Positions 32,652 through 41,564 of a DNA stretch of 64,000 nucleotides are shown here, one piece after another. Below the pieces are notes generated by a model. The model saw only the letters and a list, made by a program, of their open reading frames with translations, ran no database searches and had not been told where the DNA came from. This DNA is from JADKFD01 sp050250665 (GTDB lineage Bacteria > Pseudomonadota > Gammaproteobacteria > Xanthomonadales > SZUA-5), in NCBI GenBank assembly GCA_050250665.1, contig JBFWOF010000033.1, positions 7,119 to 71,118 on the forward strand, read 5' to 3'. Numbering within the stretch: position 1 is the first letter of the stretch; every line of letters begins with the position of its first letter. The position numbers were made by a program, and so were the translations under genes.

Positions 32652-35039
32652 TCAGAAGAAACGGCTATGCAGGCGCACAAACCAGGCGGCGCCGTTGAGG
32701 CCGAACTGCACGCTCTCGTAGACGTGGCCGTTGTCGGTTTCGTCCGGGTTCTGGCGGGTCGGCCTGGCGTCGAAGATGTTGGCGCCGCCGACCGTCAGCT
32801 TGGTGGCATCACTGATGCTGTAGGTCAGGCTGAGATCAGCCGAGGCCTTGGCGTTGTAGTGCTGATTGGGCACCGGCGGGCCGGAAAAAGTGCCGAGGGT
32901 CTGTTCGCCGAAATAGATCAGCTTGAGATTGGCGTTCCAGCGATCGCGAGTCCAGTCGAAGCCGACCACACCCTTGCTTTCCGGTGAGCCATTCTCGATG
33001 AAAAGACGCTCGCGCTCGCTCAGCAACACGTCTTCGCGCCCGACCAGGGCCGCTGGAGCGTGAATGGCGGTGACTTCGGTCTCGCCGATGTTGATGCCGA
33101 TCGAGGTGGTCAGCTCTCCCTCCCACAGCGTCGAATCCCAGGCCGCGGTGATGTCCACACCGCGGGTACGGGTGTCCACCGAATTGACGAAGAACTGTGC
33201 TTCGCCGACGCCGAGGCCAGCAAGAATGTCGCCGATGTTCGGGTCGTCGGTATTGAAGCGGCCAGAGAGCACGATGCGATCGTCGATGTTGATCTGGTAG
33301 GCATCGACGGTGATCGACATGCTGCTGTTGGGGCGCCAGGTGAAGCCGAGCGCGCCGCTGACCGAGGTTTCTTCGGTCAGATCGGGAATGCCCGCGGCAC
33401 GGGCGATGGCGCCGCCATTGGGCGCCAGCAGCACGTCCACCGGTTCACCGCTGATGAAATCGGTGAAGGTCGAGGAGAAGAAGCGCTGCTGCAGCGAAGG
33501 CGCGCGGAAACCGCTCGAGACCGAGCCGCGCAGCACGAAATCCTCGTTGACCTCGAAGGCCAGCGCCAGCTTGCCATCGAGCGTCGATCCGAAGTCACTG
33601 TAGTGCTCGAAGCGGGCAGCAATATCGGTGGTCAAGCGATCACTTGGGGTGACTTCCAGATCGGCGTAGAGCGCGTAGCTGTCACGGCTGCTGTCGGTTT
33701 CGTCGCCGGGCTGGAAACCCGGAAAGCCCTGGCTGCCGGCATTGCCGCCGCCGGGGCCATCGGCATCGATGTAGCTGCCCGGCTCGCCAGCGCGAATCTG
33801 GTAGTTCTCATCGCGATATTCAGCGCCGAAGGCGATGTTCGCGCCACCCCAGAGATCGTCGAAATAGCGGGTGAAATCGAGATTGATCGTGCCCTGACGG
33901 AACAGGAAGCCACCGGCATCGAAAGCCGTATTGCTCAAGGCCGGCCGGTTGTTGAGCCGTTCAAAATTGGCAATCGAGGCGTTCAGCGTGTTGCTGATGT
34001 CATAGTACATCTCGTTGTAGCCATAGGTGGCTGACAGATCTGCGGTCCAGTCCGCGACCAGTCCGCGCGCACCCAGCGTGGCATAGCGGTCTTCGAGATC
34101 ACCATTGATGAAGGGCACGAAGCCATTCGGATACATCGCCTCCGAATTGCGCGAGGGCACATCGTCGACGCCATCGCGGGCGAAGGCCGCCGAGGACGCG
34201 CGGCGATTCTGCACGCCGGCGTTGAAATAGACATCGGCAGTGTCGGTCAGCGGAATTTCGCTGTTGACCACCAGGGTGCCGCTTTCCACGGCGCTGTCGC
34301 CGATGGTGCGCGGATTGTTGCGCGGCTCGGATCGGTCTGAGCGCCCGCGATTGCCGTATTCGGTGGTGACCGAGAAGATGCCACCATCGCCCATCTCGAT
34401 CCCGCAATAGGCGCTGTAGAGCTGGTTTTCGCCGTCTCCGGCGCTGTACTTGCCGTAGCCGGCCAGGCCTTCACAACCCTTGTCGCGCTTGAGCACGATG
34501 TTCATCACGCCGGCGATGGCATCGGAGCCGTATTGGGCTGCGGCGCCGTCACGCAACACCTCGACGCGATCGATGGCCAGGACCGGTATCGTGTTGAGAT
34601 CGGTGCCGGTATTGCCGCGATTGCGGGCGCCAAACAGGTTCACCAGCGCGGTCGTGTGGCGGCGCTTGCCATTGACCAGCACCAGCGTCTGGTCCGAACC
34701 CAGATTGCGCAGGGCAGCGCCGTCGACCAGATCGGCGCCGTCGGCACCGGTCTGGCGTGTGGAGAAGAAGGACGGCACCGTGAACTGCAGCGTTTGCGCC
34801 AGATCGAACTGGGCGCCGCGCTCGGCCATTTCCTGCATGGTGATGACATCGACCGGTACCGGAGACTCGGTATCGGAGCGACCCACACGGCGCGAACCGA
34901 GCACTGTCAGCTGGTCCAGCAGTTTGGCCTCATCCGCACTGGGCTCAGTCGCTGAATCCTGATCCTGCGCCAGGGCCGGCGCCGACAGATTGACGGTTAC
35001 AGCCGCAGCCAGAGCCATCCACAAACGCGTGCGTTGCAT
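32652..35039 (-). CDS. TonB-dependent outer-membrane receptor
   Basis: 795 residues. Signal peptide about 1-24 (ending PALAQDQ). Plug domain about 45-165 with VTVLGSRR-type TonB-box region near QLTVLGSRRVGRSD, VPVDVITMQEMAERGAQFDL, DGAALRNLGSDQTLVLVNGK and RVEVLRDGAAAQYGSDAIAG; then a long beta barrel, ending in FVRLHSRFF with the C-terminal Phe needed for barrel assembly. Ligand not identifiable; the style is close to the large Xanthomonadales receptor set for plant or protein-derived substrates. No transport partner genes are adjacent. Confidence 0.94.
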   Translation of the reverse strand: MQRTRLWMALAAAVTVNLSAPALAQDQDSATEPSADEAKLLDQLTVLGSRRVGRSDTESPVPVDVITMQEMAERGAQFDLAQTLQFTVPSFFSTRQTGADGADLVDGAALRNLGSDQTLVLVNGKRRHTTALVNLFGARNRGNTGTDLNTIPVLAIDRVEVLRDGAAAQYGSDAIAGVMNIVLKRDKGCEGLAGYGKYSAGDGENQLYSAYCGIEMGDGGIFSVTTEYGNRGRSDRSEPRNNPRTIGDSAVESGTLVVNSEIPLTDTADVYFNAGVQNRRASSAAFARDGVDDVPSRNSEAMYPNGFVPFINGDLEDRYATLGARGLVADWTADLSATYGYNEMYYDISNTLNASIANFERLNNRPALSNTAFDAGGFLFRQGTINLDFTRYFDDLWGGANIAFGAEYRDENYQIRAGEPGSYIDADGPGGGNAGSQGFPGFQPGDETDSSRDSYALYADLEVTPSDRLTTDIAARFEHYSDFGSTLDGKLALAFEVNEDFVLRGSVSSGFRAPSLQQRFFSSTFTDFISGEPVDVLLAPNGGAIARAAGIPDLTEETSVSGALGFTWRPNSSMSITVDAYQINIDDRIVLSGRFNTDDPNIGDILAGLGVGEAQFFVNSVDTRTRGVDITAAWDSTLWEGELTTSIGINIGETEVTAIHAPAALVGREDVLLSERERLFIENGSPESKGVVGFDWTRDRWNANLKLIYFGEQTLGTFSGPPVPNQHYNAKASADLSLTYSISDATKLTVGGANIFDARPTRQNPDETDNGHVYESVQFGLNGAAWFVRLHSRFF

Positions 35040-35122
35040 GAGCGTGATCCTGCCGGAATGAAAAGATTGCGTAGATTACGCGTTAACCTTTCGTTGCGGC
35101 AGTCCTCCGGCTGAAGATTTGC

Positions 35123-35608
35123 TCAGTGCTGGTGGCCACCCGCACCGTGAACGTGGCCGTGAGCGATTTCCTCTGCACTGGCATCGCGCACTTCGACGAT
35201 TTCGATGTCGAAATTGAGATCCTTGCCGGCCATCGGATGGTTGAGGTCCACATCGACCACACTCATGCCGACCTTGATCACGGTCACCGGGCGCGGTCCC
35301 TGCTGGGTCTGCAGCATCACGGTCACGCCCGGACGCAGCGCCACCTGGGCCGGGAAATACTTCTTGGGCACACGCTGGGTCAGCGCCTCATTGCGCGGGC
35401 CATAGGCTTCGGCTGCGGTCACCAGCAGTTCAAAGCGGTCGCCGACCTTCTTGTCTAGCAGCGCCTTTTCCAGGCCGGGAATGATGTTGCCGGCGCCGAT
35501 CAGCGCCGCAATCGGCTCGCCGCCTTCACGCGAGGTCTCCATCGCCGGCTTGCCGACCTCGGCCACGCTGTAATGAAAACGAACCACCTGCTGTGTTTCT
35601 GCGCTCAT
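35123..35608 (-). CDS. FKBP-type peptidyl-prolyl isomerase, SlyD-like
   Basis: 161 residues. FKBP core with an inserted IF chaperone loop: SREGGEPIAALIGAGNIIPG and EKALLDKKVGDRFEL at the split FKBP halves, then VDLNHPMAGKDLNFDIEIVE. A short His-rich tail (GHVHGAGGHQH) can bind Ni, as in SlyD, though shorter than in E. coli. Likely a folding helper or a nickel-handling protein. slyD is the probable name. Confidence 0.9.
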   Translation of the reverse strand: MSAETQQVVRFHYSVAEVGKPAMETSREGGEPIAALIGAGNIIPGLEKALLDKKVGDRFELLVTAAEAYGPRNEALTQRVPKKYFPAQVALRPGVTVMLQTQQGPRPVTVIKVGMSVVDVDLNHPMAGKDLNFDIEIVEVRDASAEEIAHGHVHGAGGHQH

Positions 35609-35689
35609 GGCGAACTCCGCGGCGAAGCTGAAAATGGGGGCGCGTAGCCTAACAGCTGGTGCTGGTTATGGGTGTGGGTGGCCGGAAAC

Positions 35690-35766
35690 GGGGCGCGGGG
35701 CACGGGACACGGGACACGGGACACGGGACACGGGGCACGGGGCACGGGGCACGGGGCACGGGGCAG
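35690..35766. repeat. Heptamer tandem repeat, GGG(G/A)CAC x about 11
   Basis: Units GGGGCGC, GGGGCAC, four GGGACAC, four GGGGCAC and GGGGCAG in register. The whole 35609-36141 gap is repeats: this array, a half family A copy (35816-35850), family H (35878-35905), family I (35983-36060) and another heptamer array. Confidence 0.95.
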
Positions 35767-35982
35767 GATTGCACGCCGGCGAGCTTGTGGTCCAGGAGAT
35801 CCGGCCCGCTCGAATGTAGGAGCGCCCTTGCGGCGCGACCGGCGACGCGACTATCCCACGGCAGGACGCGGGCAGAAGCCGGACGCAAAGGACGCGAAGG
35901 CAGGCGATCAGATCGTCCGGATGCTCGGAAGCGATCGCCGTCGTGTGCCGCCCTTCTTCCCGACGGTGGTGGAAGCGGTCGT

Positions 35983-36060
35983 GAGGAGGGACGCGCGCCT
36001 GCGCGGCCGCTGTTGATCTCCTGGATAACCCAAGCGGCGCCGCAGCGCGGCGCCCTCCAA
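35983..36060. repeat. Interspersed repeat, family I
   Basis: GAGGAGGGACGCGCGCCTGC ... GGCGCCGCAGCGCGGCGCCC, same orientation as 32526-32600. Confidence 0.8.
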
Positions 36061-36076
36061 AGCAGCGGCCCGCTCT

Positions 36077-36139
36077 GTCCCGAGTCCCGAGTCCCGAGTC
36101 CCGAGTCCCGAGTCCCGAGTCCCGAGTCCCGAGTCCCGG
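36077..36139. repeat. Heptamer tandem repeat, GTCCCGA x 9
   Basis: Eight perfect units and one variant, ending 3 bp before the ntrC stop codon. The unit is the reverse complement of that at 32280-32321. Confidence 0.95.
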
Positions 36140-36141
36140 TT

Positions 36142-37551
36142 TCAGCCGCGCTTCTTCGGCCCCAGCTTGCGGGTCAGGGTGTTGCGGCCGCAGCCCAGGC
36201 GTTTCGCGGCTTGCTGGCGGTCGCCGCCGGTGAGCTTGAGAGCCTCGTCGAACATCACCTGCTCCAGGCTGGCCTTGGCCGATTCCAGCAGATCGCCCTG
36301 CTCGAGCTCCAGTTGCTGGCGCGACCAGTCGGCCAGGGCCTTGAGCCAACTGGCTTCGGCCGCGGGCGCTGCTGCCGAGCGGCGCACTTCCTCGGGCAGA
36401 TCGCCGCTGAGCACCTGCGCGCCCGGGGCCATCAGCACCAGGCGCTGGCACAGATTGCGCAATTCGCGGACATTGCCAGGCCAGGGGTAGCGGGTCAGCG
36501 CGCGCACGGCGTCCACCGACAGGTGCTTGGTGGCCACCCGCATCTCGCGGGCGCTCTCGGCGAGGAAGCGATCGGCCAGGCGCGGCACGTCGGCGGCGCG
36601 CTCGCGCAGCGCCGGCAGGTGGATGCGCACCACGTCCAGCCGATGCAACAGATCGGCGCGGAATTCGCCGCGTTCGACCTTGCCGCGCAGATCCTGATGG
36701 GTGGCGGCGATCACCCGCACATCGGCGCGAATCAGTTCGCGGCCACCGACGCGATAGAACTCGTCTTCGGCCAGCACCCGCAGCAATCGGGTCTGCAGCG
36801 CCAGCGGCATGTCGCCGATCTCATCCAGAAACAGGGTGCCGCGCTCGGCCTGCTCGAAACGGCCCTGATGACGCCGGGTGGCACCAGTGAAGGCGCCCTG
36901 CTCGTGACCGAAGAGTTCGCTTTCGAGCAATTCCGGCGCGATGGCAGCGGTATTGAGCGCAATGAAGGGACCATCGGCGCGCGGACTGTGGCGGTGCAGC
37001 GCGCGCGCGATCAGTTCCTTGCCGGTGCCGGTTTCGCCGGTGATCAGCACCGACAGGTCGGCGCGCGACAATCGACCGATGGCACGGAAGACTTCGCGCA
37101 TGGCCGGGGTGTCACCGACCAGACCTTCATCGGACCAGTCGGTCTCAGCCGCCGGTGCTTCGCGGGCGGTCGCCCGCTGCGCCATGTCGATGGCGCTGTC
37201 GATATCGAAGGGCTTGGGCAGATAGTCGAAGGCACCGCGGTGGAAAGCGGCCACGGTACTCGGCAGATCGGTGTAGGCGCTCATCACCACCACCGGCACC
37301 TGCGCCGCGCGCTGGCCCAGCTTTTCCAGGAAGGCCATGCCGTCCATGCCGGGCATGCGCACATCGGTGAACACCAGATCGGGGCTGCGCGTTCCCAACG
37401 CCCGCAAGGCCGGTTCGGCAGCGTCAAAGCTCTCGACCATGAACCCGGCGCCCGCCAGGGCCTTTTCCAGCACGAAGCGGATCGAGCGATCGTCGTCGAC
37501 CAGCCAGACTACCCGGCGCGGGCCGCTGCGTTGATGCAGTTGGGCGCTCAT
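36142..37551 (-). CDS. ntrC: Nitrogen regulation response regulator NtrC
   Basis: 469 residues; sigma-54-dependent activator. Receiver about 14-130 with D19-D21, phospho-acceptor D63 (LVFTDVRMPG). AAA+ domain about 150-385 with Walker A GETGTGKE, sigma-54-contact GAFTGA (EQGAFTGATRR) and Walker B-like LFLDEIGD. C-terminal Fis-type HTH: LKLTGGDRQQAAKRLGCGRN. It activates glnA under nitrogen limitation; matching sites lie upstream of glnA. Start codon overlaps the stop of a repeat-encoded frame (37548-38075). Confidence 0.96.
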   Translation of the reverse strand: MSAQLHQRSGPRRVVWLVDDDRSIRFVLEKALAGAGFMVESFDAAEPALRALGTRSPDLVFTDVRMPGMDGMAFLEKLGQRAAQVPVVVMSAYTDLPSTVAAFHRGAFDYLPKPFDIDSAIDMAQRATAREAPAAETDWSDEGLVGDTPAMREVFRAIGRLSRADLSVLITGETGTGKELIARALHRHSPRADGPFIALNTAAIAPELLESELFGHEQGAFTGATRRHQGRFEQAERGTLFLDEIGDMPLALQTRLLRVLAEDEFYRVGGRELIRADVRVIAATHQDLRGKVERGEFRADLLHRLDVVRIHLPALRERAADVPRLADRFLAESAREMRVATKHLSVDAVRALTRYPWPGNVRELRNLCQRLVLMAPGAQVLSGDLPEEVRRSAAAPAAEASWLKALADWSRQQLELEQGDLLESAKASLEQVMFDEALKLTGGDRQQAAKRLGCGRNTLTRKLGPKKRG

Positions 37552-38075
37552 GCGGGCACCGGCGTTTGCTGAAGCGGGTAAAACGTAAAACGTAAAACGT
37601 CAATGGGGGCGCGCTTCGTTGAAAGGACTGCCGATGTTGGTGGCTTGAGGACTCGACAGCAGTCAAACGTAAAACGTAAAACGTCAAGGAGGCACGCTTC
37701 GATTGACGTTTGACGTTTTACGTTTGACCACTGTCCATTCCCGACCTCGGCAGGATCAACTAGCCCTCGAACAAAGCACGCTTCAATTGACGTTTTACGT
37801 TTTACGTTTGACCACTGTCCAGTCCCGACCCCAGCACGATCAACGAGCCCTCCGGCGAAGCACGCCCCAATTGACGTTTTACGTTTTACGTTTGACCACT
37901 GCCCATTCCTGGCCCCAACACGATCGGCGAGCCCCCCAACGAAGCCCGCCCCCATTGACGTTTGACGTTTTACGTTTGACCACTGTCCATTCCCGACCCC
38001 AGCACGATCAACGAGCCCTCCAACGAAGCCTGCCCCCATTGACGTTTCACGTTTCACGTTTGACCGCTCTTTCAT
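37548..38075 (-). CDS. Hypothetical frame built of 28-residue repeats, coupled to ntrB and ntrC
   Basis: 175 codons, uninterrupted. Its ATG (38073-38075) overlaps the ntrB stop as ATGA, and its TGA (37548-37550) overlaps the ntrC ATG as ATGA. Residues 6-117 are four tandem 28-residue units of the type NVKRQTSMGAGFVGGLVDRA plus GVGNGQWS; the last 60 residues are of inverted repeat origin (DVLRFTF). The exact 84-bp period is divisible by 3, so the frame persists across the array. It may be a real coupled peptide, or an expanded minisatellite that merely keeps translation running from ntrB into ntrC. No known family. Confidence 0.4.
   Translation of the reverse strand: MKERSNVKRETSMGAGFVGGLVDRAGVGNGQWSNVKRQTSMGAGFVGGLADRVGARNGQWSNVKRKTSIGACFAGGLVDRAGVGTGQWSNVKRKTSIEACFVRGLVDPAEVGNGQWSNVKRQTSIEACLLDVLRFTFDCCRVLKPPTSAVLSTKRAPIDVLRFTFYPLQQTPVPA
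37575..38068. repeat. 84-bp minisatellite built on ACGTAAA/TTTACGT heptamers
   Basis: TTTGACC follows the heptamer block at 37726, 37810, 37894, 37978 and 38062, each exactly 84 bp apart. Two units in inverted orientation precede them: ACGTCAA at 37597 and 37681, also 84 bp apart. Each unit carries two or three TTTACGT-like heptamers. The between-block sequence is conserved too, so this is not a CRISPR array. Confidence 0.95.
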
Positions 38076-39172
38076 GGTGTCACCGGAATCAGCAGACTGA
38101 AGACCGTGGCGCCGGGACGACTGACGAAGGCCAGGGTGCCGCCATGTTCGCGGGCGATCCCCAGAGCCACCGGCAATCCCAGACCGGTGCCTTCATCACG
38201 GCCGGTGACAAAGGGCAGAAACAGACTCTCGCGCAGAGCCTCGGGCACGCCCGGACCGTCATCGCAGACGTCGATGCGCAGGGCCAGCTTGCAGGTGTGA
38301 TCGCCGATGCGCGCGCGGCGCTCGGCGCGGGTACGCAGGCGGATGGTGCCGGCGCCCGATTGCAGGGCGTTGCGCGCCAGATTCAGCACCGCCTGGGTCA
38401 AGCGATCGGGATGACCGTCGAGGTCGGGCAGACTGGGATCGTAATCGCGCACCACCTGCACCTGGCTTCCGGTTTCGGCGCCGATGAGCGTGCGCACGCG
38501 CTCCAGCACCTCGTGGATGTTGAAACTCTGGCCGGCGTGGGCCACTTCCGGTCGTTGCAGCAATCGATCCACCAGCCGCCGGATCCGATCGGTCTCGGCG
38601 CGGATGACCTGGGTGTATTCCCTGAGCGCGGCACTGGGCAACTCGCGCTCCAGCAGTTGCGCGGCGCCGTGCAGTCCGGCCAGTGGATTCTTGATTTCGT
38701 GAGCCAGCGCCCGGGCCATCTGCTGCGCCGCCGGTTCTGGCGTGGCGTCGACGCCCTCGCCCAGATCCTGGTCGTGCTCGGCCAGAGCATGAAATTCCAG
38801 GAGTACCGCAGGCTCACCACGCCACTCGATCGGCGAAACCGCGACATCAAAGCGCTTGGGAGCATCGCGCCGCAGTTCCAGCAGCACTCTGCGGGCCACC
38901 AGACGATGCGGCTGGCCGGCCACCCTGCGTGCCAATTCAAGCAGTGGATGCTCGCCATAGGCCAGAGCGCCAAGCTCGCTGCCGGCCAGACGGCGCTCGC
39001 AGTAGGTTTCGACCAGTGCGGCATTGGCATGCAGCAAGCGCCCCTGACCATTGACGATGGCCAGTGGCGTACTCAGCAGGTCCAGCACGGCGCCGGAATG
39101 CTCCGGCGCCGCCGTTGGAAGCGACCTGGCGTTGCTGGCGGCGTCGCTCATGGAAACGACATTCCGATTCAT
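38072..39172 (-). CDS. ntrB: Nitrogen regulation sensor kinase NtrB
   Basis: 366 residues, soluble. PAS-type domain about 25-130 (LLSTPLAIVNGQGRLLHAN), HisKA with RALAHEIKNPLAGLHGAAQL (H-box HEIKNPL), and HATPase with NLARNALQSG, DVCDDGPGVPEALRE and GTGLGLPVALGIAREHG. It phosphorylates NtrC under control of PII. The start MNRNVVSM is preceded by GGAG; MSDAASN at 39151 is the alternative. Gap to glnA 26 bp. Confidence 0.95.
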   Translation of the reverse strand: MNRNVVSMSDAASNARSLPTAAPEHSGAVLDLLSTPLAIVNGQGRLLHANAALVETYCERRLAGSELGALAYGEHPLLELARRVAGQPHRLVARRVLLELRRDAPKRFDVAVSPIEWRGEPAVLLEFHALAEHDQDLGEGVDATPEPAAQQMARALAHEIKNPLAGLHGAAQLLERELPSAALREYTQVIRAETDRIRRLVDRLLQRPEVAHAGQSFNIHEVLERVRTLIGAETGSQVQVVRDYDPSLPDLDGHPDRLTQAVLNLARNALQSGAGTIRLRTRAERRARIGDHTCKLALRIDVCDDGPGVPEALRESLFLPFVTGRDEGTGLGLPVALGIAREHGGTLAFVSRPGATVFSLLIPVTP

Positions 39173-39198
39173 CGCACGCTCCGGTCGCGCCAGCGTCA

Positions 39199-40608
39199 TC
39201 AGATCGAGTAGTACTGGAGGATTTCGATCGGATGCGTGTGCATGCGGATCGCGGTGACTTCCTTCATCTTCAGATCGATGTAGCCGTCGATGAAGTCGTC
39301 GCTCATCACGCCGCCGGCCTTGAGGAACTCGCGATCGGCATCGAGCGCTTCCAGCGCCTGATCCAGCGAATGACACACGGTCGGGATCAGCTTCTCTTCC
39401 TCGGGCGGCAGATCGTACAGATCCTTGTCCGACGGCGCGCCCGGATCGAGCTTGTTCTTGATGCCATCGAGGCCAGCCATCATCAGCGCGGTGAAAGCCA
39501 GGTAGCCGGTGTTGATGGCATCCGGGAAGCGCACTTCGATACGTCGGGCCTTCGGGTTCGACACCCAGGGAATACGGCAGGAGGCCGAGCGGTTGCGGGC
39601 CGAGTAGGCCAGCAGCACCGGTGCCTCGAAGCCCGGCACCAGACGGCGGTAGCTGTTGGTGGTCGAGTTGGTGAAGGCGTTGATGGCGCGGGCATGCTTG
39701 AACACGCCGGCGATGTAGTGCAACGCCAGCTTGGACAGACCACCGTACTCGTTGCCACTGAACAGGTTCTTGCCGCCCTTGGCGATCGACTGATGCACAT
39801 GCATGCCGCTGCCATTGTCGCCGACCAGCGGCTTGGGCATGAACGTGGCAGTGTGACCATGCTGATGGGCGATGTTCTTGACCACATACTTCAGCGTCAG
39901 CAGTTCATCGGCCTTCTTCACCAGCGTATTGAAGCGGGTGCCGATCTCGCATTGGCCAGCCGTCGCCACCTCGTGGTGATGCACTTCCACCGGAATGCCG
40001 AGGGCTTCCAGCGTCAGACACATGGCAGAACGGATATCCTGCAGAGAATCGACCGGGCCGGTGGGGAAGTAACCACCCTTGACGCCCGGACGATGGCCGG
40101 TATTGCCGTGTTCGTAGACCTTGCCCGAGTTCCAGGCCGCTTCTTCGGAATCGATCTCGTAGAAGCTGCCCTTCATCGACACATCCGAACGGACGCTGTC
40201 GAAGATGAAGAATTCCGGCTCCGGACCGAAGAAGGCGGTGTCGCCCACGCCACTGGCCTTGAGGTAGGCTTCGGCGCGCTTGGCGATGCCACGCGGGCAG
40301 CGCGAATAGGGCTGCATCGTCGACGGCTCCAGCACATCGCAGCGCAGCACCAGGGTGGGCTCTTCAGCAAAGGGATCGAGGAACAGCGTGGAGGCATCAG
40401 GCAACAGCACCATGTCGGACTCGTTGATGCCCTTCCAGCCGGCAATCGAGGATCCGTCGAACATCTTGCCGTCTTCAAAGCAGGCGTCGTCCAGCGTGCT
40501 GGCCGGAATGGACAGATGCTGCTCGCGCCCGGCCATGTCTGCGAAACGCAGGTCCGCAAACTTGACGCCATTGTCCTTGATGAGCTTCTTGACTTTGTCT
40601 ATCGACAT
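39199..40608 (-). CDS. glnA: Glutamine synthetase, type I
   Basis: ATP-dependent synthesis of glutamine from glutamate and ammonia. 469 residues, the standard GSI-beta length. Motifs: DLRFADMAGREQH, FDGSSIAGWKGI, FFGPEPEFFIFD, GVKGGYFPTGPVD, NPKARRIEVRFPD and the adenylylation site Tyr in DKDLYDLPPEE, which implies GlnE control. AGGAGGCCCCCG ribosome site precedes the ATG. Transcription from a sigma-54 promoter at 40655-40670 activated by NtrC is predicted. Confidence 0.97.
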   Translation of the reverse strand: MSIDKVKKLIKDNGVKFADLRFADMAGREQHLSIPASTLDDACFEDGKMFDGSSIAGWKGINESDMVLLPDASTLFLDPFAEEPTLVLRCDVLEPSTMQPYSRCPRGIAKRAEAYLKASGVGDTAFFGPEPEFFIFDSVRSDVSMKGSFYEIDSEEAAWNSGKVYEHGNTGHRPGVKGGYFPTGPVDSLQDIRSAMCLTLEALGIPVEVHHHEVATAGQCEIGTRFNTLVKKADELLTLKYVVKNIAHQHGHTATFMPKPLVGDNGSGMHVHQSIAKGGKNLFSGNEYGGLSKLALHYIAGVFKHARAINAFTNSTTNSYRRLVPGFEAPVLLAYSARNRSASCRIPWVSNPKARRIEVRFPDAINTGYLAFTALMMAGLDGIKNKLDPGAPSDKDLYDLPPEEEKLIPTVCHSLDQALEALDADREFLKAGGVMSDDFIDGYIDLKMKEVTAIRMHTHPIEILQYYSI

Positions 40609-40654
40609 CGGGGGCCTCCTTGAGGAGATGGATGAGGGAATGCAGGAAGTACGG

Positions 40655-40670
40655 AGCAATCGTTGTGCCA
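40655..40670 (-). promoter_or_regulatory. Sigma-54 (-24/-12) promoter of glnA
   Basis: On the minus strand TGGCACAACGATTGCT, matching TGGCAC-N5-TTGCT with GG and GC 10 bp apart. Predicted transcript start is near 40643, about 35 bases from the glnA ATG. Confidence 0.88.
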
Positions 40671-40711
40671 TGCACAAAAACAAGAAAAATCAAACGCTTG
40701 CGTCAGAATCA

Positions 40712-40728
40712 CGCACCACTTCGGTGCA
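40712..40728. promoter_or_regulatory. NtrC enhancer site 1
   Basis: CGCACC-ACTTC-GGTGCA, fitting TGCACC-N5-GGTGCA. Centred about 77 bp upstream of the predicted glnA start. Confidence 0.82.
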
Positions 40729-40742
40729 TGTATACGCCATAT

Positions 40743-40759
40743 TGCACCAGTATGGTGCT
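40743..40759. promoter_or_regulatory. NtrC enhancer site 2
   Basis: TGCACC-AGTAT-GGTGCT, near-perfect dyad, about 31 bp (three helical turns) from site 1, centred near -108 relative to the predicted glnA start. Confidence 0.85.
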
Positions 40760-40839
40760 ATCCAGGGCTCCGCGCCAGTGCCCACGCGGACATGTGCCCG
40801 ATTGCGGTGCATGAACCCGATTCGGAGCCGAGTCAGCGC

Positions 40840-41529
40840 ATGAACACGACACCCAAGGCACTCGACATCCCCCAGCCCTGGCGCGACCGGCTGAGCGTGC
40901 GTCTTCAAGAATTGCAGATGTCTGTGCCAGCCGACATCGAGCAGCGGCTGCTGGAATACATTGCCCTGCTGCTGCAGTGGAATGCCGCTTACAACCTGAC
41001 CGCGGTGCGCGAGCCGCTGGCAATGATCGACCGCCACCTGATCGACTCGCTGGCGATCCTGCCCTACGCCCAGGGTGGCGATCTCGCCGACATCGGCACC
41101 GGTCCCGGTATACCCGGGCTGATCCTGGCTCTGGTGCATCCTTACCGGCGGGTCTGGCTGGTCGACAGCAACGGCAAGAAGGCGCGCTTTCTGCGCGAAT
41201 GTCTGCGCCGTTTTGCAGTACCCGCAGCAGTGGTCCACGAAGCGCGCGCCGAATCGCTGTCGGCAGAAGCCGGCTTTGACCAGGTCATTTCCCGGGCCTA
41301 TGCGGAACTCGCCGACTTCGTTGCCAGTACCCGTCAGATCCTCGCCCCACAGGGTCGCTGGCTGGCGCTCAAGGGCAAGTATCCCGATGCCGAGATCGCA
41401 CGCCTGCCTGCCGATGTCGAAGTCAGCGCCGTCCATCGCCTGATCGTGCCTGGCGCCGACGGCGAGCGCCATTTGCTGGAACTGCGGCGCAGCCCAAAGC
41501 CGGCGCCCGAGGGCCAGTCCCCGGGGTGA
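40840..41529 (+). CDS. rsmG: 16S rRNA (guanine527-N7)-methyltransferase RsmG
   Basis: SAM-dependent methylation of 16S rRNA G527. 229 residues. Motifs LLEYIALLLQWNAAYNLTAV, LIDSLAILPY, the SAM-binding ADIGTGPGIPGLILAL, and SRAYAELADFVASTRQI. Start MNTTPKALD chosen because upstream sequence is the glnA regulatory region. Divergent from glnA; it is not next to gidA/parAB here. Confidence 0.95.
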   Translation: MNTTPKALDIPQPWRDRLSVRLQELQMSVPADIEQRLLEYIALLLQWNAAYNLTAVREPLAMIDRHLIDSLAILPYAQGGDLADIGTGPGIPGLILALVHPYRRVWLVDSNGKKARFLRECLRRFAVPAAVVHEARAESLSAEAGFDQVISRAYAELADFVASTRQILAPQGRWLALKGKYPDAEIARLPADVEVSAVHRLIVPGADGERHLLELRRSPKPAPEGQSPG

Positions 41530-41564
41530 TGACGCACTGATCGGCCCTGCACCTTGCTGCAGAC

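Noticed and set aside
37575..38068. CRISPR-like array of about 30-bp repeats
   Set aside because: The sequences between repeats are themselves conserved and the period is an exact 84 bp, so it is a minisatellite.
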